NCBI GenBank assembly: GCA_963691885.1
Contig: OY829843.1
Span: 2,976,001 to 3,040,000 of the forward strand
Origin: G963691885 sp963691885
GTDB taxonomy: Bacteria > Pseudomonadota > Alphaproteobacteria > UBA8366 > Aestuariispiraceae
DNA length: 64,000 bases
Reading direction: 5' to 3'
Shown here: in pieces, positions 34,102 through 41,622 of the stretch
Numbering within the stretch: position 1 is the first letter of the stretch
How the letters are laid out: each line of letters begins with the position of its first letter
The notes under the pieces: generated by a model
Seen by the model: only the letters and a program-made list of their open reading frames with translations
What the model was told of the DNA's origin: nothing
The model's database searches: none
Translations under genes and position numbers: made by a program

Positions 34102-35085
34102 ATGAAAGTTGTCATCACGGGCGGGACCGGATTTATCGGGCAACGGCTGGCCCAACGTATCTTTGACAAAGGAACGATTGCCGGCCCGGATGGCGCCCAA
34201 CACCCGATTGATGAGATGGTTCTCTACGATGTGGTTTTGCCGGATGCCCCAAACGAAGGTCTTCGGGGGCGGGTTGAAATGGTGCAGGGGGAGATAGCGG
34301 ATCGTGATTCCGTGTTTTCCTTGATTGATCGCCCGGATATTGCCGTCTTCCATTTAGCGTCCGTCGTCAGTGGCGGCGGCGAGAAGGACTTCGATCTGGC
34401 GATGCGGGTGAACCTTGACGGGGGGCGCTGGGTGCTGGAGGCCTGTCGGGCCCTTGGCTCAAGCCCCAGGGTTCTTTTCACCAGTTCGATTGCGACCTTC
34501 GGGGGCGCGGTCATGCCGGATGTTGTCGGTGATACCGTCAAGCAGACCCCGCAGACAACCTATGGGATGACAAAGGCCGTCCTCGAACTGATGGTGAATG
34601 ACTACACCAGAAAGGGCTTTCTCAACGGGCGCTCGGCACGATTGCCAACCGTTATTGTCCGCCCCGGTAAACCGAATGCGGCGGCGTCGGGCTTCTTCAG
34701 CGGGTTGTTTCGCGAGCCGCTGAACGGCATCGATTTTACAATTCCGGTGCCTGTTGAAACCCGGCATCCAGTTATCGGTTACCGGACAGTTGTGGATGGT
34801 ATTCTTGCTCTCTATGAGGCCGATGGCGATGCCATTGGGGATGACCGGGCCGTCACACTGCCCAGCACCAGCGCAACAGTGGAACAGTTGATGGCGGCAT
34901 TGCAAAATGTCGCGGGCGACCGTGCCCTTGGCGAAACAAGCGTCTCACCGGATCCTTTTACAATGGAGATTGTGAAGACCTGGCCACGGGCAGCCAGCGG
35001 TGACCGCGCGTTGGCGCTTGGTCTGCCTCATGACAATTCACTGGAAGACATTGTAAATGCCTTCATTGAAGATTACGTGGATTGA
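34102..35085 (+). CDS. denD: D-erythronate dehydrogenase-like extended SDR
   Basis: 327 residues, NAD(P)-binding N-terminus MKVVITGGTGFIGQRLAQRI. Catalytic Ser/Thr region FTSSIATFGG and the YxxxK pair in TYGMTKAVLELM are present. The stretch LPTVIVRPGKPNAAASGFFS is characteristic of the DenD (OtnD) group, which oxidises D-erythronate at C2 in tetronate breakdown. Companion genes (four-carbon acid sugar kinase OtnK, OtnC aldolase, OtnI isomerase) are not in the window; a class II aldolase-like protein lies far away at 47.6 kb. The function is therefore a family-level prediction. Confidence 0.82.
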   Translation: MKVVITGGTGFIGQRLAQRIFDKGTIAGPDGAQHPIDEMVLYDVVLPDAPNEGLRGRVEMVQGEIADRDSVFSLIDRPDIAVFHLASVVSGGGEKDFDLAMRVNLDGGRWVLEACRALGSSPRVLFTSSIATFGGAVMPDVVGDTVKQTPQTTYGMTKAVLELMVNDYTRKGFLNGRSARLPTVIVRPGKPNAAASGFFSGLFREPLNGIDFTIPVPVETRHPVIGYRTVVDGILALYEADGDAIGDDRAVTLPSTSATVEQLMAALQNVAGDRALGETSVSPDPFTMEIVKTWPRAASGDRALALGLPHDNSLEDIVNAFIEDYVD

Positions 35086-35128
35086 TAGAAATTTGAGACT
35101 GTAATCCGTTATCTGGAAGGGGTGGGGT

Positions 35129-36190
35129 ATGTCGCGCAAGGCGGTAATTGTTGGTGCACTGGGTGTAATTGGTCGCAATCTAATGGATCATCTTTCTGCC
35201 CAGGGCGGGTGGAAGATTGTTGGCCTGTCCCGACGCGCGCCGGATTTTGACGCGCCAGCCGAATTCATTTCGGTCGATTTACTGGATCGTGCTGATGCGG
35301 AGGCAAAATTATCCGGTCTGACCGACGTGACGGACATCTTTTACACCGCGTTCCAGGCACGCCCGGTCTGGGCTGATCATGGGCCGCCCAACCTTGCCAT
35401 GCTGGTAAACTCCGTAGAACCGATTGCGGCGGCCTCGCCAAATCTCTCGCATGTCCATCTGGTTCAGGGAAACAAAATTTACGGGTCCCATCTGGGGCCT
35501 TTCAAGAATCCGGCTAAAGAGACTGACCCGCCCCATATGCTGCCCAATTTCTATTGGGATCAGGAAAACTGGTTGCGGAATGCCCAAAAGGGTAAAGCCT
35601 GGACATGGTCGGCGACGCGCCCTCAAACCGTTTGTGGCTTTGCCTTGGGCAACCCGATGAACATCACGACCTGCATTGCGGTTTACGCGGCCATTTCCAA
35701 GGAACTTGGCTTGCCGCTTCGCTTCCCCGGAAAACGCGGGGCGTATGAGGCGGTGTATCAGGTCACAGATTCGATGCTGCTGGCGAAATCGATGGAGTGG
35801 TGTGCGTTGAATGCCCATGGCACAGCAGCAAATGAGGTTTTCAACATTACCAACACCGACTTCTTCCGGTGGAAAAATGTCTGGCCGAAATTCGCCGAGT
35901 TCTTTGACATGCCGATGGATGATGTACAGACGATTTCTTTGACCGATTTTATGGCTGACAAGGAACTGGTATGGAACGCGATTGTTGAAAAACAGGGCCT
36001 TGAACCGATTCCCTATAAGGACATCGCCGCCTGGCCATTTGCGGATTACGTCTTTGGCACGGATTGGGATGTCATGACTTCGACGATCAAGATCCGTCAG
36101 GCGGGGTTCCATGATTGCCTGGACAGTGAAGACATGTTCTTCCAGATCTTCCGCGAGTTTCAGGACCGGAATGTGATTCCTAAATCCTGA
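35129..36190 (+). CDS. PRISE-like SDR (progesterone 5-beta-reductase / iridoid synthase-like)
   Basis: 353 residues. The atypical Rossmann motif VIVGALGVIGRNL and LSRRAPDF are followed by GNKIYGSHLGPF. The region NFYWDQENWL holds the likely catalytic Tyr of the PRISE group; then come WTWSATRPQTVCGFALGNPM and FNITNTDFFRWKNVWP. Plant relatives reduce enones and iridoid precursors using NADPH; bacterial members have largely unknown substrates, probably alpha,beta-unsaturated carbonyls. It is 43 bases after the DenD-like gene and probably co-transcribed, converging on fliJ. Confidence 0.85.
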   Translation: MSRKAVIVGALGVIGRNLMDHLSAQGGWKIVGLSRRAPDFDAPAEFISVDLLDRADAEAKLSGLTDVTDIFYTAFQARPVWADHGPPNLAMLVNSVEPIAAASPNLSHVHLVQGNKIYGSHLGPFKNPAKETDPPHMLPNFYWDQENWLRNAQKGKAWTWSATRPQTVCGFALGNPMNITTCIAVYAAISKELGLPLRFPGKRGAYEAVYQVTDSMLLAKSMEWCALNAHGTAANEVFNITNTDFFRWKNVWPKFAEFFDMPMDDVQTISLTDFMADKELVWNAIVEKQGLEPIPYKDIAAWPFADYVFGTDWDVMTSTIKIRQAGFHDCLDSEDMFFQIFREFQDRNVIPKS

Positions 36191-36214
36191 GAGCAGGACA
36201 CTCAATAAGGTCAA

Positions 36215-36631
36215 TTAGCGTCGGGTTGGCTGGTTGGCGCGAAGCGCTATTTCATCAAGCTCCTGCTGCTCGCGTTTGTCGGCTTCGCGCTGTTCTTCTT
36301 CCCGCTGGCGTTCCAGGGTGATCTCGTATTTCTTCTGTTCTTCGAAACACTCCGCTAGTTTTTCGCGGGCTTGGGCGATCATCGGTTGCAGGCCGTCGCG
36401 TTGTTCCTGAAGAAGCGCTTTTTTGTCCGCCATACGCCGGGAATAGGCGGCAAAATTACGGTTGATGTCGGGGTTGTTGGCGGCGAACGCGGCTTCGTTC
36501 TGGACTTCGTCTGCCAGGTCTATCAGGGCCTGATCGATCGTTTCTTCAATCTTTAACAGGTCAGATAGTGCCCGTTGCGCGGCATCGACTTCGGACTTTG
36601 CAAGACGAATGAGGGTATCGACGGCCTTCAT
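36215..36631 (-). CDS. fliJ: Flagellar export chaperone FliJ
   Basis: 138 residues predicted as a long antiparallel coiled coil with no other domain, ending in a charged Glu/Gln/Arg-rich helix (EEEQREADKREQQELDE). Its length, coiled-coil nature and position 9 bases after fliI identify FliJ, the central stalk-like component of the flagellar type III export ATPase complex that also escorts export chaperones. Sequence conservation of FliJ is low, so context carries much of the call. Confidence 0.88.
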   Translation of the reverse strand: MKAVDTLIRLAKSEVDAAQRALSDLLKIEETIDQALIDLADEVQNEAAFAANNPDINRNFAAYSRRMADKKALLQEQRDGLQPMIAQAREKLAECFEEQKKYEITLERQREEEQREADKREQQELDEIALRANQPTRR

Positions 36632-36640
36632 CTAAATGAC

Positions 36641-38050
36641 CTAGAACGCGCCCGGCTCTGGTGGCACGGGTTGATCCGGTTTTGGATCGTCAGGTGTTGC
36701 TGGTGCCGCGTTGCCGTCTTCTACCTGCCCTGGGTCGAGAACAGCGGCAAGTTGTTGATAGCCAGATTCCAGGGTCGCGTGCTCATCCCTTGTTTGCGAA
36801 ATGAAACTCTCAAGCGCCGGGTAATAGTGAATGGCTCTATCCACCTGGGGGTCCGACCCGGTCCGATAGGCACCCAGCCGGATCAGTTCGGCCATATCGT
36901 CATAGGCAGCCATAAGGCCGCGGGCATTGTTAACGATCTCGTTTTCCAGATCGGTATTGCAGTTTGGCATCGCGCGGGAAACCGACCGCAGGATGTTTAC
37001 AGCCGGATAACGGTTTCTGTGTGCGATGGTGCGATCAAGGACAATGTGCCCGTCGAGAATGCCGCGTACTGCGTCCGATATCGGTTCGTTATGGTCGTCC
37101 CCTTCAACCAGAACGGTGAACAATCCGGTGATGCTGCCCTGGCCGCTGCCCGGTCCGGCCCTTTCCAGCAGGCGGGGAAGTTCCGAGAAAACCGTAGGTG
37201 TGTAGCCTTTACTCGCCGGCGGCTCTCCCGCGCTGAGCCCGATCTCACGCTGGGCCATGGCAAAACGGGTTACCGAATCCATCAGGCAGAGAACATCATG
37301 CCCGAGATCCCGCCAATATTCCGCAACAGCAAGGGTCATGTATGCCGCTTCGCGGCGCATAAGGGCAGATTCGTCGGAGGTAGCGACGATGACGACACTG
37401 CGGGCCAGACCCTCCGGCCCCAACTCGTCCTGAATGAATTCCTGAACCTCTCGCCCGCGTTCCCCGACCAGCCCGATCACGATCACCTCGGCATTGGTGA
37501 AGCGCGCCATCATGGCCATTAGAATAGATTTGCCGACACCGGACCCCGCAAAAATGCCCATCCGCTGTCCCCGGCAGCAGGTGGTGAAAGTGTTCAGGCA
37601 CCGGACCCCAAGATCGATCTTGTCGCCCAGACGGTTTCGCGTATGCGCGGGTGGGGGCTTGGCCCGGATCGCACAGGGGCGGTCCCCCTGGGTCAGGGGA
37701 GGGCCGCCATCTATGGGTTCCCCAAATGCATTGATAACACGGCCTAACCAAGAGGCATGAGGGCGGATCACCGGTTGCGAATTGATGATTTCAGCGCGGG
37801 ACCCCAAACCGACGCCTTCCAGAGCACCGTAGGGCATAGCCAGCGCGCCGCCATCGCGAAACCCGATAATCTCGCACCGGACACGATGCCCGCCGCGACC
37901 GATCAGTTCGCACCGATCGCCGATTGAGAGGTAATTGGAGACCCCGCCGATTTCCACCAGCATTCCCTGAATGGCAATAACTTTGCCATGAATACGAATG
38001 TCTGAGAGGCGCTCCAGCTCTGCATATACGTGTTTTAGACCGTCAGTCAT
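36641..38050 (-). CDS. fliI: Flagellum-specific ATP synthase FliI
   Basis: 469-residue F1-beta-like ATPase powering the flagellar export apparatus. The Walker A segment is GIFAGSGVGKSILM; catalytic and Walker B segments are in VVIVATSDESALMRREA and DVLCLMDSVTRFAMAQREIG. GLSAGEPPASKGYTPTVFSE and the ALLERAGPG-like segment (LLERAGPGSGQGSITG) are diagnostic for the FliI/type III secretion ATPase family. The C-terminal ~25 residues are a Pro/Asp-rich tail. It is divergent from ctrA. Confidence 0.97.
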   Translation of the reverse strand: MTDGLKHVYAELERLSDIRIHGKVIAIQGMLVEIGGVSNYLSIGDRCELIGRGGHRVRCEIIGFRDGGALAMPYGALEGVGLGSRAEIINSQPVIRPHASWLGRVINAFGEPIDGGPPLTQGDRPCAIRAKPPPAHTRNRLGDKIDLGVRCLNTFTTCCRGQRMGIFAGSGVGKSILMAMMARFTNAEVIVIGLVGERGREVQEFIQDELGPEGLARSVVIVATSDESALMRREAAYMTLAVAEYWRDLGHDVLCLMDSVTRFAMAQREIGLSAGEPPASKGYTPTVFSELPRLLERAGPGSGQGSITGLFTVLVEGDDHNEPISDAVRGILDGHIVLDRTIAHRNRYPAVNILRSVSRAMPNCNTDLENEIVNNARGLMAAYDDMAELIRLGAYRTGSDPQVDRAIHYYPALESFISQTRDEHATLESGYQQLAAVLDPGQVEDGNAAPATPDDPKPDQPVPPEPGAF

Positions 38051-38331
38051 TGGACACTGGTGCTTTTTTCAGGGCGCGGAGTGATAGATCCATAAGACAT
38101 ATTAACGAGTATAATATAGCTAAAACCCTCAATTCGCTACGTAAATTAGTAATTTGATGATTTTTTTGAAAGCATAAAATTTTTAGTTGTTTATCGAAAT
38201 CCCAAGGCTGGTAAGGTTTTGGACAACGCGTTAACCTTTTGGATAGGGTTGGTAAATTAGGATGCTGTTATTCAAGTTCGGCTATGTGTCGCGGGCTGCC
38301 TATTTGCAGCGGGTAATGGAGGATTGAAACA
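38051..38331. other. Divergent regulatory region fliI / ctrA
   Basis: 281 AT-rich bases containing the promoters of fliI and ctrA. TTAA words occur near 38103 and 38231, but no complete TTAA-N7-TTAA CtrA site was found, and no sigma-54 element faces fliI. Confidence 0.45.
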
Positions 38332-39027
38332 ATGCGTATTTTGATTGTCGAGGATGATGCATCCACGGCGAGTAGCATCGAAATGATGCTGCAGAGCGAA
38401 GGTTATGTAATTGATTGTACCGAGTATGGTGAAGACGGACTCGAAATTGGCAGAATTTATGAGTATGACCTGATTATTCTGGACATTATGTTGCCCGATA
38501 TTGACGGGTATGAAGTTTTGCGGCGTCTGCGGGACAGCCGCGTAGAAACACCGATCCTGATCCTGTCTGGCTTGTCCGAGTTAGATCACAAGCTGAAAGG
38601 TCTGGGATTTGGCGCGGATGATTATCTGACCAAGCCGTTTGACCGGCGTGAATTGCTGGCCCGTGTGCAGGCTGTTATCCGGCGCTCAAAGGGTCATTCA
38701 AAATCCAACATTCAATGTGGACCACTGACGGTGCATCTCGATGCGAAATCAGCAGACGTGGATGGTGCGCCGATCCATCTGACGGGTAAAGAGTATGGCA
38801 TACTTGAATTGCTCGCGCTTCGCAAAGGGACCACGCTGACGAAAGAGATGTTCCTGAACCATCTGTATGGCGGGATGGACGAGCCGGAAGCGAAGATCAT
38901 CGATGTGTTCGTCTGCAAACTGCGCAAAAAATTGTCCAACGCAACTGGCGGTCACAATTTCATCGAGACTGTCTGGGGGCGTGGATATGTCCTGCGCGAG
39001 CCGGTAGAGGCCAAAATGACCGGTTGA
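38332..39027 (+). CDS. ctrA: Cell cycle response regulator CtrA
   Basis: 231 residues. The receiver domain has the acidic pair in VEDDA, phosphoacceptor Asp51 (LIILDIMLPD) and the Lys in YLTKPF. The C-terminal winged helix includes LTGKEYGILELLALRKGTTL and TKEMFLNHLYGGMDEPE plus KIIDVFVCKLRKKL, near-identical to Caulobacter CtrA. CtrA is the master regulator of cell-cycle and flagellar genes, phosphorylated through CckA and ChpT (chpT is at 44.7-45.4 kb). The protein ends KMTG, without the C-terminal Ala-Ala used for ClpXP degradation in Caulobacter, so cell-cycle proteolysis may work differently here. Confidence 0.96.
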   Translation: MRILIVEDDASTASSIEMMLQSEGYVIDCTEYGEDGLEIGRIYEYDLIILDIMLPDIDGYEVLRRLRDSRVETPILILSGLSELDHKLKGLGFGADDYLTKPFDRRELLARVQAVIRRSKGHSKSNIQCGPLTVHLDAKSADVDGAPIHLTGKEYGILELLALRKGTTLTKEMFLNHLYGGMDEPEAKIIDVFVCKLRKKLSNATGGHNFIETVWGRGYVLREPVEAKMTG

Positions 39028-39056
39028 TCGGGGTATAAAGCTGAAATTCAAATAAT

Positions 39057-39084
39057 GGCGCGGCGTTGATCGCGCCGTTTTTTT
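39057..39084 (+). terminator. Terminator after ctrA
   Basis: Stem GGCGCG / CGCGCC (39057-39062 with 39071-39076) followed by seven T. It touches the end of the convergent cheR gene. Confidence 0.85.
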
Positions 39085-39916
39085 ATGCGGGAACGATAGC
39101 GGGTGTCCCACCCTTTATCTGATACATCCCGCGATACCCGGAAACCGGCACAAAACGGTCTGTTATGCCAAGCACCGTCTCCGCCCCGCCAAGATACAGG
39201 ATCCCGTCATCAGGCATTTGATCGGCAATGGCGTTAAGGACCTTGCCCTTGGTTTCCTGATCAAAATAGATCAGGACGTTTCGACAATAAACGATGTCGA
39301 ATTTGCCAAGGCTGGCAGGGGACTCCAGCAGGTTGAAGGTGCTGTATTGAACCATGGACCGGATTTCCGGCGTCAACTGCCATTTGTCGCCTTCCTGGCG
39401 GAAATACTTGATAAGCAGGGTGATCGGCAATCCGCGCTGGACTTCGAACTGGGTATAGACACCAGCCTTTGCCTTGTTCACCATTTCCGGTGAGATGTCG
39501 GTGCCAATGATTTCAAATTTAAAATCTCGGACCTTGGCAGCTTCTTCCTTAACGATCATGCCAAGGGAATAGGCCTCTTGCCCGCTGGAACAGGCCGCGC
39601 TCCAGATCCGTACTTTGTTCTGTGCACCACGGGCAGCCATCATGCCTGGAATGACGGCTGATTTGAATTGATCGAACGGTTTGGTATCTCGGAAAAACAA
39701 AGACTCATTCGTCGTCATCGCCTCTGTGATGTCGTCGATAACGGCCTTGTTCTGTTTTCTGACGCTGTCCGAGAGTTCTTCGAGGCCTTTAAAACCATGG
39801 CGCCGGGCAACAGGCATCAACCGGGTTTCCAGCAAATACGACTTGTCCTTTGACAATATCAGACCGGACCGATCCTTTACGGTCTTGGCCAAGAGATCGA
39901 AATCTTCGACCCTCAT
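39083..39916 (-). CDS. cheR: Chemotaxis protein methyltransferase CheR
   Basis: 277 residues. The N-terminal helical domain is followed by the SAM-binding domain: TTNESLFFRDTKPF, VRIWSAACSSGQEAYSLGM (motif I), IIGTDISPEMVNKAKAG, YSTFNLLESP and FDIVYCRNVLIYFD. CheR methylates Glu residues of chemoreceptors, opposing CheB. Its ATG overlaps the cheB stop by 4 bases (ATGA), so translation is coupled. No tether-binding beta-subdomain oddities were noted. It is the last gene of the cheA-Y-B-R unit. Confidence 0.97.
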   Translation of the reverse strand: MRVEDFDLLAKTVKDRSGLILSKDKSYLLETRLMPVARRHGFKGLEELSDSVRKQNKAVIDDITEAMTTNESLFFRDTKPFDQFKSAVIPGMMAARGAQNKVRIWSAACSSGQEAYSLGMIVKEEAAKVRDFKFEIIGTDISPEMVNKAKAGVYTQFEVQRGLPITLLIKYFRQEGDKWQLTPEIRSMVQYSTFNLLESPASLGKFDIVYCRNVLIYFDQETKGKVLNAIADQMPDDGILYLGGAETVLGITDRFVPVSGYRGMYQIKGGTPAIVPA

Positions 39917-41112
39917 AGCGCACCCCCTGATGCTACTCTGGCAATTTCTGGCCCTATCGCGTCAACAGGCATGACTGCAGAACAGACACCTGCCTTTGCG
40001 GCGGCACCGGGCATGCCCCAAACAACCGACGTTTGTTCGTCTTGTACCAAAACAATTCCACCGGCCGCGACAACGCCTTCACAACCATTTTTGCCGTCGG
40101 ATCCCATGCCGGTCAGAATGACAGCCAGGACGTTTTTTCCATAACTCTGTACGACGCTGCGCATCATTGGATCGACAGCCGGTCTGCAAAAATTTTCTGG
40201 CGGGTCCTGATTGAGTCTTAGAACCTTCGAGACCGCCTTGCTTTCCACCTGCATGTGAAAATCACCTGGCGCCACATAGATCTTGCCCGGCTCTATCACC
40301 ATACCGTCCGTTGCCTCGGATGTCGGACGGCCACAGGCCTTCTCGATATGTTCGGCAAGGATCGTGGTGAAGGTCGGTGGCATATGCTGTGTAATGATGA
40401 TCGGCTGTTTGGCGTCTGCCCCGATCCCTTTCAGAACTTTGAAGAGGGCCTGTGGTCCACCGGTTGAACTGCCGATTGCGATAATGTCCGGTTTGATCCG
40501 GGCCATTGGCCGCAGCGAAAAACCACCGCCGGAGGCTGAGCTCGCAGGGCTTGGCGCAGATGCGGTGCGACTGCCGCCGCTGGCTCGAAAACCGGAGGCT
40601 GCGGCGGGTGCCCCAGATTTTTCGCGCGCTTTGATGCGCTTCTGGCGTCGCGCCGTGCGACCCAGTGTCTGAACCTTACGGATCAAGTCCTGACGGAAGT
40701 CATCAGCGTTCCGCAACTCACCACTTGAAGAGGGTTTAGGAATATAGTCTGACGCGCCGAGACTCATCGCCTTCATGGAAATTTCGGCATTGCGTAAGGT
40801 GAGGGTAGAGGCCATGAGGACCTGGATCCCCGGCGTAGCCTCAATGATCTTGGGCAAGGCTGTAAGACCGTCCATGCGGGGCATTTCAATGTCCAGAATG
40901 ACGACATCAACATCATGCCGCTCGAGGGAGCGTAGAGCCCTTTCCCCATCACCGACGGAGGCTACAACCTCCATGCCGTCGGTTTGTTCGACCATCTTGC
41001 TCAGCATCCCGCGGATGACGAGCGCGTCGTCGACAACCATGACCCGGATCGGGTCACCCGCGGCGTCTGTCCCAAAAGCGGGTCTTCTTGTTTCCGAACG
41101 CTGGTTTATCAA
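39913..41112 (-). CDS. cheB: Chemotaxis response regulator protein-glutamate methylesterase CheB
   Basis: 399 residues, predicted TTG start at 41112 overlapping the cheY stop (TTGA). The receiver domain (VMVVDDALVIRGMLSK, ILDIEMPRMDG) is joined by a Ser/Ala/Gly-rich linker of about 40 residues to the methylesterase domain with IAIGSSTGGPQALFKVL (catalytic Ser), TQHMPPTFT (catalytic His) and GMGSDGKNGCEGV (catalytic Asp). It demethylates or deamidates receptors when phosphorylated by CheA. The start is the least certain part, as the first ~20 residues carry no family motif. Confidence 0.95.
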   Translation of the reverse strand: MINQRSETRRPAFGTDAAGDPIRVMVVDDALVIRGMLSKMVEQTDGMEVVASVGDGERALRSLERHDVDVVILDIEMPRMDGLTALPKIIEATPGIQVLMASTLTLRNAEISMKAMSLGASDYIPKPSSSGELRNADDFRQDLIRKVQTLGRTARRQKRIKAREKSGAPAAASGFRASGGSRTASAPSPASSASGGGFSLRPMARIKPDIIAIGSSTGGPQALFKVLKGIGADAKQPIIITQHMPPTFTTILAEHIEKACGRPTSEATDGMVIEPGKIYVAPGDFHMQVESKAVSKVLRLNQDPPENFCRPAVDPMMRSVVQSYGKNVLAVILTGMGSDGKNGCEGVVAAGGIVLVQDEQTSVVWGMPGAAAKAGVCSAVMPVDAIGPEIARVASGGAL

Positions 41113-41474
41113 AGCAGGCCGACCTGCAGAAACTTTCCCTGGATGATCTCGCTGTCAAAGGGCTTCATGATATACTCATCCGCACCCGACGATATGGCTT
41201 CCTGGATGTGCTTCATATCGTTTTCGGTTGTGCAGAACACGACCTTGACTGCTTCGTTGCCGGGCAACTGACGCAAAGCTTTCAGGAACTCCAAACCATC
41301 CATAACAGGCATGTTCCAGTCCAGAAGCACCGCGTCTGGCAGCTTGCGTTCGCATTCGTCCAGGGCAACCTTGCCGTCTTCAGCTTCAATGACCTGAAAA
41401 TTCAGCTCTTCCAGGATCTTTCGGGCGACCATCCGGATTACACGCGAATCATCGACTACCAGGCAGGATTTCAT
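41109..41474 (-). CDS. cheY: Single-domain response regulator CheY
   Basis: 121 residues, receiver only: LVVDDSRVIRMVARKIL (acidic pocket), AVLLDWNMPVMDGLEFL (phosphoacceptor Asp), VVFCTTEND (Thr switch) and YIMKPFD (Lys). It lies between cheA and cheB in the che operon, so it should carry the signal to the flagellar motor or act as a phosphate sink. ATG 41474; its stop overlaps the cheB start. Confidence 0.95.
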   Translation of the reverse strand: MKSCLVVDDSRVIRMVARKILEELNFQVIEAEDGKVALDECERKLPDAVLLDWNMPVMDGLEFLKALRQLPGNEAVKVVFCTTENDMKHIQEAISSGADEYIMKPFDSEIIQGKFLQVGLL

Positions 41475-41591
41475 AGCCCCTCACTCCCGAGGTTTGGACA
41501 GGTGAATGTCTGATACTCAAAACTATGGCGGCGCAGGTAACTTCGCAAGAGTAGAAGACACTAATCGAGAAATTGCTGCTCAACCAAATAT

Positions 41592-41615
41592 CCCCCGGTT
41601 TTTGAAAACCGGGGG
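41592..41615 (-). terminator. Strong hairpin between cheA and cheY
   Basis: Perfect 11-base inverted repeat (CCCCCGGTTTT at 41592-41602, AAAACCGGGGG at 41605-41615) with a two-base gap. It lies just past the cheA stop, but only ATATTT follows on the minus strand, so it may be an RNA-processing or partial-termination element rather than a full terminator. Confidence 0.6.
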
Positions 41616-41622
41616 AATAGGA

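Noticed and set aside
35309..36214. 301-codon open frame antisense to the PRISE-like gene
   Set aside because: The plus-strand gene is supported by recognisable motifs; the antisense product resembles nothing.
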